Of a DNA stretch of 64,000 nucleotides, positions 42,819 through 51,694 are shown piece after piece. The position numbers were made by a program, and so were the translations under genes. The notes beneath the pieces were generated by a model. That model saw nothing but the letters and a program-made list of their open reading frames with translations, did no database searches and had not been told where the DNA came from. Position 1 is the first letter of the stretch, and every line of letters starts with the position of its first letter. The stretch is from Rhizobium sp. RCAM05350 (GTDB taxonomy: Bacteria > Pseudomonadota > Alphaproteobacteria > Rhizobiales > Rhizobiaceae), in NCBI GenBank assembly GCA_024426085.1, contig CP087972.1, forward strand, positions 186,001 to 250,000. Reading direction: 5' to 3'.

Positions 42819-42935
42819 ATGAGCGATATGATGGGCAGCGGTATGACGTGGAGCATAGGAATTGCGGGTCTGATCGGGATCGCCGTGGTTGTGCTCGTAG
42901 TCGCGGCCTTGGTCAAATACGTATTCTTCCGCTAG
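42819..42935 (+). CDS. 38-residue Met-rich single-helix membrane peptide
   Basis: GGGAGG stands 6 bases before ATG 42819. The peptide begins MSDMMGSGMTW and continues as one transmembrane helix (IGIAGLIGIAVVVLVVAALV) ending KYVFFR. It lies 12 bp after cusA. The Met-rich start may contact copper or the RND pump. Its family is unknown to me. Confidence 0.6.
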   Translation: MSDMMGSGMTWSIGIAGLIGIAVVVLVVAALVKYVFFR

Positions 42936-43008
42936 GGGGCGGTCACTTCGACCGCGGTCTTTGGCGGCGATAAAACTGGTGAAATTCACATCCGAAAGGA
43001 ACGTCGAC

Positions 43009-43464
43009 ATGAGAAGAAGAGAGTTGCTATGTTTCGTTATCGCCGCCGGCTCGTTTGCCCTGGTTGGGCGGTCGCAGGCGGCCGGAGAAAGCATGGTCGT
43101 CTACAAGGACCCGAACTGCGGTTGTTGCCACGCCTGGGCGGAGGCGATGGCAAAAGCCGGGTTTTCCGTTAAGGCCGAAGACGTTGCCGACATCAACGTG
43201 GTGAAAGATCCTTTCGCCGTCCCAGCCGAAATGCGCGCGTGTCACACCGCGGTCGTGGCAGGATACTACCTTGAGGGCCACGTTCCGCTGGAGGCGGTGA
43301 CGAGGCTGTTGGCCGAAAAGCCGGATTTGGCGGGCCTGTCTGTTCCAGGCATGCCAGTCGGTTCGTTGGGCATGGGAGACGACCCAGGCGCATCCTATGA
43401 TGTGATCGCCGTCGGAAAGGACGGAACAAGCAAGCTCTACCAGGCCGTCAGACCGAAAGGCTAG
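43009..43464 (+). CDS. DUF411 metal-binding exported protein
   Basis: The protein is 151 residues with a signal peptide ending SQAAG. The DUF411 hallmarks are DPNCGCCHAWAEAM, VPAEMRACHTAVVAGYYLEGHVP and MGDDPGASYDVIAV. GAAAGGA precedes ATG 43009. Members accompany copper and silver resistance genes and are thought to bind metal through the Cys motif. Confidence 0.85.
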   Translation: MRRRELLCFVIAAGSFALVGRSQAAGESMVVYKDPNCGCCHAWAEAMAKAGFSVKAEDVADINVVKDPFAVPAEMRACHTAVVAGYYLEGHVPLEAVTRLLAEKPDLAGLSVPGMPVGSLGMGDDPGASYDVIAVGKDGTSKLYQAVRPKG

Positions 43465-43539
43465 TCTGTCCTCCGACAGGCGTTTTAATGGTGTTGACGC
43501 GCAAGTGGGGGTGGCCGAGGCCAAGGCACGTCGTATTGG

Positions 43540-43595
43540 GGTATTTCGATAATCGCCGAAATACCCTTGACCCCGCCTTGAGGTGGAGCTACTTT
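43540..43595 (+). promoter_or_regulatory. ArsR-type operator and promoter
   Basis: GGTATTTCG (43540-43548) and CGAAATACC (43557-43565) form a perfect 9-bp inverted repeat with an 8-bp centre. It is followed at once by TTGACC (43567-43572), a 17-bp spacer and TACTTT (43590-43595). The expected transcript start falls at or near the ATG of the ArsR gene (43602), so the message may be leaderless. Confidence 0.75.
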
Positions 43596-43601
43596 ATTTC
43601 C

Positions 43602-43923
43602 ATGATTATCGAAAAAGCAGCATCCCAGCTCGAAGCGCTCGGCAACGTGACCCGCCTCCGGATTTACCGCGCATTGGTTCGTGCGGGGTGAAGAGGGCAT
43701 GCCCGTCGGTCGACTTCAGGAGAAGATTGACATCGCGGCTTCGACACTTTCCCATCACCTGAAGAAGCTCGTCGATACGGGCCTTGTCGTCCAGGAACGG
43801 CAGGCGACGACACTCATCTGCACAGCCAACTACCGCAATATGGATTCCCTTATCGGCTATCTCGTGAACGAATGCTGCGCGGATGCCAAGTGTGCGGCGA
43901 AGGCGGACGAGGTCGCTGCCTGA
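43602..43923 (+). pseudogene. ArsR-family metalloregulator, frameshifted
   Basis: The winged-helix sequence starts MIIEKAASQLEALGNVTRLRIYRALVRAG. One extra G in the GGGG near 43687 creates a stop; deleting it continues as EEGMPVGRLQEKIDIAAST to LSHHLKKLVDTGLV. The C-terminus holds a Cys pair and another Cys (NECCADAKCAAK), a likely As(III) site. No ribosome site precedes the ATG. Confidence 0.75.
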
Positions 43924-43977
43924 TCCCTTTTTTGGTTTCAAAATTCTATCATTCTGGAAATACCGAAGGAGTGCATC

Positions 43978-45393
43978 ATGATATCGAAAAACGAACTCCC
44001 CGTCGCAGTCATCAGGGGCAGGACCAGTCGGACTTGCCGCAGCGGCGCACCTTGTCTCTCGAAATCTCCACCCGCTTGTTTTCGAGAAGGGTGAAAGCGT
44101 TGGTGCGGCCTTGCTCTCCTGGGGACAGGTACGGGTTTTCTCGCCGTGGAAGTACAACATCGATAACGCAGCCCGCACGCTCCTCGAGCGTGACGGCTGG
44201 AAAGCACCTGCGCCTGACTACCTGCCCAACGGGCGCGAGATCGTGGAAGACTACCTTCTGCCGCTTGCTTCAGTGCCAGAGATCGCTTCAGGTCTGAAGT
44301 TGGGCGCGACGGTGATGGCGATCGCTCGCCACGGCCTCGACAAGGTTTCCTCTGCCAAGAGGGACAACACGCCGTTCGTGGTCCGATATGCCGATGCGGA
44401 GGGAGAACATGATGTCGTCGTCCAGGCCTTCATTGACGCAAGCGGGACGTGGAGCCAACCCAATCCGATCGGCCTCAATGGCCTTCCGGTTCCTGGCGAA
44501 GTCACGTCATCCGACCTCGTCTCATATGGAATTCCCGATGTCATCGGCTCCCGTCGTGCCGACTATCTCGGTAAACGGACGTTGGTGATCAGTAGCGGTC
44601 ATTCGGCGATCAACGTCGCCCTGGCGCTCATGGAGCTTCAAGCATCGGACCCGAACACCGAAGTCCTGTGGGCGCTCCGCCAACACGGCGTCGAGCGGCT
44701 TCTCGGAGGCGGCCTGAACGACCAGTTGCCGGAACGCGGGGCGCTAGGCCTCGCTGCCAAAAAGGCAATGGACGACGGTCGGCTGCAGATGTTGACATCG
44801 TTTGCGGCACAAAGCATCGCGCGACGGGGACCGCCTCGTGGTCGGTTCCGATTGTCAATGGTACGCCGCGGGACATCGAGGTCGATCGCGTGGTGGTGAC
44901 CACCGGGTTCCGGCCGGATTTCTCGTTCCTTCGCGAACTGAGGATCGACATCGATCCCACCGTCGAAGCCCCGCCTTCTTTGGCACCGCTCATCGACCCC
45001 AACTTCCATTCCTGCGGGACCGTGCCGCCTCATGGCGTCGAGGAACTCAAGCACCCCGAGAAGAACTTCTTTATCGTCGGATCGAAGTCCTACGGCCGCG
45101 CGCCGACCTTCCTGATGAAGACTGGCTATGAACAGATTCGCTCGGTCGTGGCCGAAATCGCTGGGGACCATGTTGCCGCACGCCAAGTGCAGCTTGTGCT
45201 TCCAGAGACAGGCGTGTGTAGCGCCGATCCCGGCGGCAAGTCGTCGAGCGCCTGTTGCGGTGGTCCTGCTGCCGAGACAGTTGACGCATGCTGTGTTGCT
45301 GACGCCGCCGCCAAGGTCGAGGGCAAGTCCGGATGCGGGTGCGGTTGCGGCCCTGCTGCAGAGGTGCCCGTTCGTCTAACAGAGAGCGCGTGA
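43978..45393 (+). pseudogene. FAD/NAD(P)-binding monooxygenase-like flavoprotein with Cys-rich tail, frameshifted
   Basis: GAAGGAG precedes ATG 43978. The first glycine-rich motif is broken by indels (reads ELPVAVI, then KSPPACF out of frame). The body follows from ALLSWGQVRVFSPWKYNIDN through VISSGHSAINVALALMEL (second nucleotide-binding region). Near 44815 another indel leads to VNGTPRDIEVDRVVVTTGFRPD. The C-terminal tail has CCGGPAAETVDACC and GCGCGCG. It resembles the flavoproteins (ArsO-like) coded between ArsR and MFS genes in arsenic operons. Confidence 0.7.
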
Positions 45394-45396
45394 AAC

Positions 45397-46655
45397 ATGG
45401 ATGACCGGAAACTGCGCGTGTCTGCCATCTGGGGGCTGGGGCTGACGCAGATTATCGGCTACGGCACGCTGTACTACGCTTTCAGCATCCTCGTGCCGGA
45501 TATCGCCCGCGAGTTCGGCTGGACCGAGCAATGGGTATTCGGTGCATTTTCCGCATCCCTCCTGACGGGTAGCTTGGCCGCGCCCACCGCCGGACGGCTA
45601 GCGGACCACATTGGGGCGGGCAGGCTCATGGCGGCCGGGTCCGCAGCAGCGGCCGTCTCACTCCTTCTGACCGCCGTAGCGCCTGGTCCGATCACCTTTT
45701 TACTGGCGCTTGCGCTGATGCAGGTTGTTTCGGCCACTGTCCTCTACAGCACTGCGTTCGTTGCCATTGTCCAGCTCGGGGGAACTCTGCGCAAAAATCA
45801 ATCGTCCACCTCACTCTGATCGCGGGTTTCGCTTCGACCCTGTTCTGGCCACTCACATCCTGGCTACACGAATGGATGACATGGCGTCAGGTCTTTCTGC
45901 TCTATGCGTTGCTGAACGTTTTGGTCTGCGTTCCGATCCATCTCTGGCTCGCCAGGCTGTCCTCGAGAAACACGACCTATGACCTCGCTGTCATGGCAGC
46001 AGTAAACGAACCGATTTCGGTCGCTCGTGGGCGGGCACGGCAGCTTGTATTCGCCTTGATGCTCATCGGGTTTGCGGTCGAAGGATATGCGCTGTCTGCC
46101 GTGCTTGTTCATATGGTTCCGCTGACGCTGGCGCTGGGCCTCGGCGGGTTTGGCCTCTACGTCGCCGCTCTGTTCGGGCCGGCGCAGGTCGCCAGTCGTT
46201 TCATAATCCTGTTGTTCGGGGGCGGGCTTTCGCAGACCTGGTTGGCGGTGATTGCAGCTCTTTTGCTCCCTGCAGGCTTGATGATCCTACTGCCGACGTC
46301 GCCCTGGATAGCGGGTGCAATTCTGTTCGCGCTCCTCACAGGACTGGGGTCTGGCCTGACGAGCATCGTCGGTGGAACGCTTCCTTTGGAACTGTTCGGC
46401 AAGGCGGGCTATGGCAGGAGGCTTGGATGGTGCACGTCCGCAAAGCAGTTCACGTCGGCAACAGCGCCGTTCGCGATGTCGGCGTCGATGGCGGGAATGG
46501 GTGTCGTGCCGTCGTTGTGGATAGTGGCCTGTATCGCTCTCATCGGAGCGGCCGCTTTTCTCATGATCCCTTTGGTTCTCAGACGGTGTCGGGCTGGAAC
46601 TCGGCAGCCGCTATTCAGGCGACGGTACCATCAGTCGATAAAACGCATCATGTAA
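45397..46655 (+). pseudogene. MFS efflux transporter (arsenic-operon type), frameshifted
   Basis: It starts 3 bp after the flavoprotein stop. Twelve helices of an MFS fold are visible over two frames (first half to GGTLRKN, second from LIAGFASTLFWPLTSW), with an indel near 45795. MFS motif A-like loop AGRLADHIGAGRLM is present. Related transporters in rhizobia export trivalent arsenicals (ArsK type), which I infer from context. Its end overlaps the convergent GNAT gene by about 25 bp. Confidence 0.75.
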
Positions 46656-47146
46656 ACCGAGGCCATCGGCTTGCCCCACGGATCGACGAAATGGTGCGGG
46701 ACCACACCGATCTCCTGCCATCCAAGGCGTCGATAGAGGCGCTCACCTGCGCCATCTTGGGCGGTATCGAGCAGAAGAAGCGATCGCTTGTGGTTACGAG
46801 CCTGTTGCTCGACCTCAAGCATCAGAGCTTCGCCGATCCCCTGATCGCGGTGAGAGCTGTGGACCAGAAGCTTATAGACTTCGGCCCGATGTGGAGCGTT
46901 CGCTTCGGGTGACAGGTAAAGCTGGACTGTGCCCAGAACCTGGTCGTGATCGATAGCGCAAATCAACAACCGTTCGCCGACGGCGACCGAACTCGCCACA
47001 TCCCGCCAATACCGTCCGACGGTCTGCGGGTCCAACGGAAGGACATGGCCCACCAGTGCGCCTTTGTGAACCGCATCAACCAATAGCTCCGACAGCGCGT
47101 CAAAGTGCATGGATGCATCAGCGTCATCGAAAATTTCGATTCTCAT
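46631..47146 (-). CDS. GNAT-family N-acetyltransferase
   Basis: The protein is 171 residues. The acetyl-CoA loop is seen in EVYKLLVHSSHRDQGIGEALM (R/Q-x-x-G-x-G/A form), followed by LLLLDTAQDGAGERLYRRLGW. It is soluble. The start at ATG 47146 is preferred over 47179. Substrate unknown; relatives confer resistance to small toxic amines. Confidence 0.8.
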   Translation of the reverse strand: MRIEIFDDADASMHFDALSELLVDAVHKGALVGHVLPLDPQTVGRYWRDVASSVAVGERLLICAIDHDQVLGTVQLYLSPEANAPHRAEVYKLLVHSSHRDQGIGEALMLEVEQQARNHKRSLLLLDTAQDGAGERLYRRLGWQEIGVVPHHFVDPWGKPMASVYMMRFID

Positions 47147-47373
47147 CTGTCCCCCACATTTGAGAAATGTCAGTTGCAACTCTCATGGAAACGATGGCGC
47201 GGGTCAATCGTGAGGAAATCGTCGACTCAACCAGCTAAATTTGACGCAATGTATCCCTCCGAAACCAGTTTCACGTACGCGCCAGTCGATATTGCCTTGC
47301 GGCCTCATCAGTCTGTACAACGGCGGGTGAACCTGAGTTGGTACCGCCGACATTGCAAGAGACCGTGAGAGTT

Positions 47374-47526
47374 ATGAGCGATAACGTAGTCAAATTCCAA
47401 AAACGTAAGAGCGCTAAGCCTCCACGGCAAACACCTCCGTGGCTCCAAAAACTCATAATAGTGGGCGGCGTCATCGTCGCCATTGGCCTCATTTACGCTT
47501 ATTTCGCGCTGACCTTGCCCGCTTAG
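47374..47526 (+). CDS. 50-residue single-pass membrane protein
   Basis: A basic, Lys/Pro-rich start (MSDNVVKFQKRKSAKPPRQ) precedes one helix (LIIVGGVIVAIGLIYAYFAL). It ends 18 bp before the amidotransferase-like gene, so they may be co-transcribed. No known family recognised. Confidence 0.5.
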   Translation: MSDNVVKFQKRKSAKPPRQTPPWLQKLIIVGGVIVAIGLIYAYFALTLPA

Positions 47527-47544
47527 TTGGAGAGCCAGTCTCTT

Positions 47545-48234
47545 ATGCGTAAACCCCGCATCGCCGTCATCCTCGATGAGAACACGAGTACTGGTGGCAC
47601 CCGGTACGAAGCTGCAAAAGGATATTTCCGAGGAATAAGGGATGCGGGAGGTCTACCTTTCGGCATTCCCTATCTTCCTGAGGTCGTGGATGTCGTTTTG
47701 AACGAGTTCGATGGCTTGGTTTCTGTGGGTGGCCGATTTGCCTATCCCGATGACTGGTATATCGCTGGCGAAATCTCCAAAGCGCCGCCTTCAGAACGCT
47801 TCGATGTCGAACGCGCAATCGTTGAAGGTTATCTCGAGAGGGGGAAGCCGATTCTCGGGATATGCGCCGGGATGCAGATGCTCGCCTGCCTGAATGGCTG
47901 TCGTCTTACTCCCGACTTGCGCGCGTCTTTCCCAACCGCGTCCGAGCACGACAAGTCTGGACACTTTCACTTCGTTGAAATCATCCCAGGCTCTCGGCTC
48001 GCCAACATAATCGGCAGACCCCGTATTGAGGTGAATACCTTTCACCGCGAAGCGATCGCTCAGTTGTCGCCGGCCGTGATCGCGAGCGCCTACGCCGAGG
48101 ATGGCATCGTGGAAGCCATCGAAAACGTATCCAGCCAATTTGCAATCGGCCTTCAATGGCACCAAGAACTGTTAACCGCGCAGGATCATCCGGGGAACCG
48201 CATCTTTCAAAGCTTCGTGGAAGCAGCGGCATAA
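47545..48234 (+). CDS. gamma-glutamyl-GABA hydrolase-like peptidase C26
   Basis: The protein is 229 residues. The class I glutamine-amidotransferase fold has its nucleophile in GICAGMQM and the His-x-Glu pair in LQWHQE. FDGLVSVGG and NTFHREAI are also typical of the PuuD-like family that cleaves gamma-glutamyl amides. ATG 47545 is chosen; TTG 47527 is the alternative. Confidence 0.82.
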   Translation: MRKPRIAVILDENTSTGGTRYEAAKGYFRGIRDAGGLPFGIPYLPEVVDVVLNEFDGLVSVGGRFAYPDDWYIAGEISKAPPSERFDVERAIVEGYLERGKPILGICAGMQMLACLNGCRLTPDLRASFPTASEHDKSGHFHFVEIIPGSRLANIIGRPRIEVNTFHREAIAQLSPAVIASAYAEDGIVEAIENVSSQFAIGLQWHQELLTAQDHPGNRIFQSFVEAAA

Positions 48235-48390
48235 ACCTTGGGTTCAGTGTCTCGGCTTATCATGACTGCAATGGCGAATGGTCACTGCGTTGTTCAATAG
48301 TTCTCCAACGCGCCGCAGCTTTGGCTATCCGAGCCAGTCCCAAGTGCCCGTGGCATGTGTCGGAGCCGCAGCGGCGTGCGATATGGTTGC

Positions 48391-48648
48391 TTAGGCAGCT
48401 TCGTCAACCTTCTGCTGTCTAAGCAATGAGGTTCTAACCACGTCGAATCGTTTGTCTAACTCTTTGTCAGAAACTTCGACCTTCAAAACGTCCTGCACGA
48501 ACTTCAGACGCCCTTCTGCCGCACGCAGTATTTCGCTCCATCTTTTGACCCAAACCTTTGCTCTTCCGAGGTCGAGGTACAAACCTTCAGGTCGGCCCGC
48601 CTGCGTGATCCGATGTAGTTGGTCTTCATCGACCCCGGCCTCAGTCAC
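48391..48648 (-). CDS. hypothetical protein with its 5' end at the IS boundary
   Basis: The frame gives 85 residues of well-behaved soluble sequence (YLDLGRAKVWVKRWSEILRA, LKVEVSDKELDKRFDVVRTS). It begins with a GTG lying exactly at the IS end (48648), so the true start may be lost or displaced. The plausible partner is the truncated gene on the other side of the IS, on the same strand. Confidence 0.45.
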   Translation of the reverse strand: MTEAGVDEDQLHRITQAGRPEGLYLDLGRAKVWVKRWSEILRAAEGRLKFVQDVLKVEVSDKELDKRFDVVRTSLLRQQKVDEAA

Positions 48649-48682
48649 TGGCCTGCCCCCATCGGGTGATCCTGGTTTAATG

Positions 48683-49616
48683 TTAGTGCATTCTGGGTCT
48701 GGCCGCTACCGCCGGGGTTGATGCCGGTCCGTTCTGACGCGGCCACACGGTGGCTTCGGGTGCTGGTGGCTTGTAGTTCAGTGATGAGTGCGGACGCACG
48801 GTGTTGTAGTGCTGCCGCCAACTCTCGATGATGATCTTTGCCTCCTTGAGCGTGTAGAAAATTTCTCCGTTGAGCAGTTCGTCCCTGAGCTTCGAGTTGA
48901 AGCTTTCGCAAAAACCGTTCTCCCACGGGCTGCCCGGCATGATGTAGGCCGTCTTGGCACCGACCAGCGCAATCCATTCCCTCAAAGCCTTGGCAATGAA
49001 TTCGGGACCGTTGTCAGAACGAATATGTGCCGGGACGCCGCGCAGGATGAAGAGGTCGGAGAGCACATCGATGACGTCGACAGCCTTCAGCTTTCTCTCG
49101 ACCCTGATAGCGATGCATTCCCGTGTGAACTCGTCGATCACATCAGCGCAAACGCAAAGCGTTTGTCGCGAACATGCGTAGCTTTCTGCCGTTGTGGGTC
49201 CGGTCTTCGACAAAATCGTAGGACCAGACATGATTGGGGTACTCCGGCCAAAGCCGGATACATGAGCTTTCGTTCAGCCAGAGCCGACCGCGCTTGGGTT
49301 GCTTGTAGGGTACCTTCAGCCCCTCCCGTCGCCATATCCGCTCGACCCGTTTGACGTTCACGATCCAGCCCGCCTGGTGCAGCATCGCCGTGATGCGACG
49401 ATAGCCATAGCGGCCATACTGGAGAGCGAGTGCCGTGATGTCGGCGGTCAATGCCGCCTCGTCAGCCGGTGTCTTTGCGATTTTGCGCTGCGTAGAACGA
49501 TGCTGGCCGAGAACCCGGCATGCCCGTCGTTCGGACACGCCCAGCTCCTCGTGACATGGTCCACACAGGCACGGCGGCGGGCGGGGCTTAGAAGTTTCCC
49601 CTGGCAGCCTCCGCAA
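48683..49616 (-). pseudogene. IS3-family orfB (DDE) transposase, interrupted, copy 1
   Basis: The integrase-type sequence has GVSERRACRVLGQHRS, then HVWSYDFVEDRTHNG (first Asp), RSDNGPEFIAKAL (second Asp) and ENGFCESFNSKLRDELL (Glu). A 28-base insertion with a small hairpin (CAAACGC-TTT-GCGTTTG) lies after GRKLRMF, adding a stop and changing frame. The same insertion occurs in copy 2. The element is therefore probably unable to make full transposase unless helped in trans. Confidence 0.8.
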
Positions 49617-49866
49617 GGATCATCTTGTCCAAGGTCAGATCGGAAACTGCCCGGCGGAGGCGAGCGTTCTCGGTCTCCAATTCCTTCAGGCGCTTCACCT
49701 GATCGCCCTTCAGGCCACCGTATTCTGCCCGCCAGCGGTAATATGTAACTTTCGTTACGCCTATCGACCGGATCGCCTCCGCCATCGATTTGCCCTGCGC
49801 ATTCAGCACGTCAACCTGACGAAGCTTCGTGACGATCTCTTCTGCCTTGTGTCTTTTCGCTGCCAT
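49588..49866 (-). CDS. IS3-family orfA transposase subunit, copy 1
   Basis: The protein is 92 residues: an N-terminal helix-turn-helix (VLNAQGKSMAEAIRSIGVTK) and a leucine-zipper-like end (LKELETENARLRRAVSDL). AAGGA precedes ATG 49866. The end contains G-GGA-AAC, a possible slippage heptamer. It should produce OrfAB with the downstream frame. Confidence 0.85.
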   Translation of the reverse strand: MAAKRHKAEEIVTKLRQVDVLNAQGKSMAEAIRSIGVTKVTYYRWRAEYGGLKGDQVKRLKELETENARLRRAVSDLTLDKMILAEAARGNF

Positions 49867-49931
49867 TTCAATGTCCTTCTTCGGCTCATAAGCCATACTT
49901 CAAAAAGGATCACTTTTCAGGCGGCAGACCA

Positions 49932-50239
49932 TCCCTGATCACTTCGTCCTTAGCGTCCAGCACTATCTTCAACGTCCTGCTGAGATCAGCGGCCTCTAGC
50001 AAAGCATACGAAACGATCTGGTTTGGCGCGCTTGCAATCTCAGCGCCGACGGTTGCGATGTCGACCAAAACGTCCTGACCGTCGCGCCGCGGCGGGGACG
50101 AGAACGCTATCTGAACCCGCATTTGCTTCACAGTCGTAACGGCTTGCTCGATCAGCCGGCGTTTTTCAAATGCAGTCAGCTTCGCGACTTCGTTTGCGGC
50201 TCGGTGCAGTTCAGTGATGAAGTCGGTGGTTGAGGACAT
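49932..50239 (-). CDS. hypothetical protein truncated at its 3' end by the IS
   Basis: About 103 gene-derived residues, starting MSSTTDFITELHRAANEVAK, are followed by a few codons that come from the IS end (GLPPEK). No signal or membrane helix; helical content high. The rest of the gene, if any, may be the fragment at 48391-48648. Confidence 0.5.
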
Positions 50240-50420
50240 CTGCGGATGATTTGCCGAAGGTGAGGGGGGAGTCAACAGTATCCAAAAAAGCCGGGTGGCG
50301 ATCCGGCCTTTCCGACCGGTCACCTGCCATCCTGTCACCTGCCATTCAAAAACGGTTATCGGAAGCTTCCAACGCGAACAAATTCGCAACAACAACTAGT
50401 TTTCCGTTTACTTCAACCAG

Positions 50421-50443
50421 AATTGCGCGGAATATTAGCAATT
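50421..50443. promoter_or_regulatory. inverted repeat AATTGC-N11-GCAATT
   Basis: The 6-bp arms are perfect and stand 80 bp before the ABC binding-protein ATG (50523). It could be an operator for the ABC operon; this rests on symmetry and position only. Confidence 0.35.
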
Positions 50444-50522
50444 GGGCGGAAGCCTTCGGCCCCACTCTCGATAAATTGCGCTCGAACGGCTTTCGTCCCT
50501 TGGTTTCAAGGGAGGACCAATC

Positions 50523-51608
50523 ATGAAGCGGATATTGTTGTACGCGGCGTCGGCCGCGGCGTTATCACTCGGCATCTCGCATGCGTTCGCGCAATCGGGT
50601 AGCGTCGAGAAAGCGGTTGGCAGGCTACAATTTCAGGGGAAGCCGCAAAGGAGGCCCCCGGCACGAAGGATTTTCATTCCGCGGACGGTCATTTGACCTT
50701 CACGATCGTAACGCACACAGCAGGCAATGGTTTCTTCGACCCTGTTTATGTCGGCGCAACTGTCGCCGGCAACATGATCGGCGCGACGATCCTTCTGCTC
50801 GGTTCCGGAATCGCCGGTGGATGATCCCGCCCGCGAGATCGAAATCCTGAACCAGATCGTTCAGGATCCGACCATCGACGGCATCATTATGACGACGCCG
50901 CAGGCCGGCGCCTACAACGACATCGTCAAGGCCGCCGAAGCGGCCGGCATCCCGGTCGCGACGACCAATTCGTTCGACGGCACGATCCTTAACAGGAACG
51001 GCATCAGCCACACCGGTCAGGATGCCTCGGCCGCCGCGATCGGCGGCGAGGCGCTGGCCAAATGCGTGCTTGACAGCGGCAAGCCCAGCGGCTCGATCGT
51101 GCTGCCATCCTCCACGGCGATGGGCAATATCGAGGTGAACAACCGCGTCACGGCCGCCTTCAACGCGATCGTGAAGACCCTGAAGGATGCAGGTAAGCTC
51201 GAGGCCTTCAAGGTTGACGCCGGCCCGGAGAACGTCGGCATCGACACCAACCCGAACGACCCGGTCAACGCCCTTGTTTCGCTCTTTGAGTCCCGTGGCG
51301 ACGTGGTCGGCGCCTTTACAGCCAACAACGTCTTTACGCCGCCGCTTGTCAAGGCGGTAGCCCAGATGGGGTGGACCGGCAAGTTCTGTGCCTACGGCTT
51401 CGACCTTGGTCCAGCGCAGCAGGAAGGCATCGCGGCAGGAAATCTGACCGGCTCGCTCGGACAGCAGCCCTTCCTGCAGGGTTTCTGGCCGGTCATGCAG
51501 CTTTATCTGCAGATCGATCGCGGCATCGCGGCTGCCAATCTCGACACCCGCGCCCAGCTCGTGACCAAGGATACGGTCGCCAAAGTCGGGAAGCGCTTCG
51601 AGAACTGA
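50523..51608 (+). pseudogene. sugar ABC transporter substrate-binding protein, frameshifted
   Basis: GGGAGG precedes ATG 50523 and a signal peptide ending AFAQ. The periplasmic-binding fold of ribose-type proteins shows FTIVTHTAGNGFFDPV, DPTIDGIIMTTPQAGAY and VAQMGWTGKFCAYGFDLG. Indels near 50625 and 50805 break the N-terminal lobe. It leads an operon with permease and ATPase. The ligand is likely a sugar or sugar acid. Confidence 0.8.
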
Positions 51609-51694
51609 CTTCCGTTCGAAACGCCTGAAATGAAGGCGGGAGGAGCGCGAGCCGCTCCGCCCGGGCGAAAGCAAGGATCGGTCGGGAGAAGCTT

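Larger units (their letters stand above)
48649..49931 (-). mobile_element. IS3-family (IS407 group) insertion sequence, copy 1
   Basis: The element is 1283 bp. The ends are TGGCCTGCCCCC (left) and TGGTCTGCCGCC (right, reverse), partly matching inverted repeats. It carries orfA and orfB on the minus strand. The second copy at 62258-63539 is in opposite orientation and nearly identical. Flanks show no exact direct repeat (GGGA against GTGA at best). Confidence 0.85.

Noticed and set aside
49740..49765. A TATGTAAC sequence inside the IS that looks like the palindrome core
   Set aside because: It lacks the GTAACATAC core and lies within orfA codons, with the same sequence in both IS copies.
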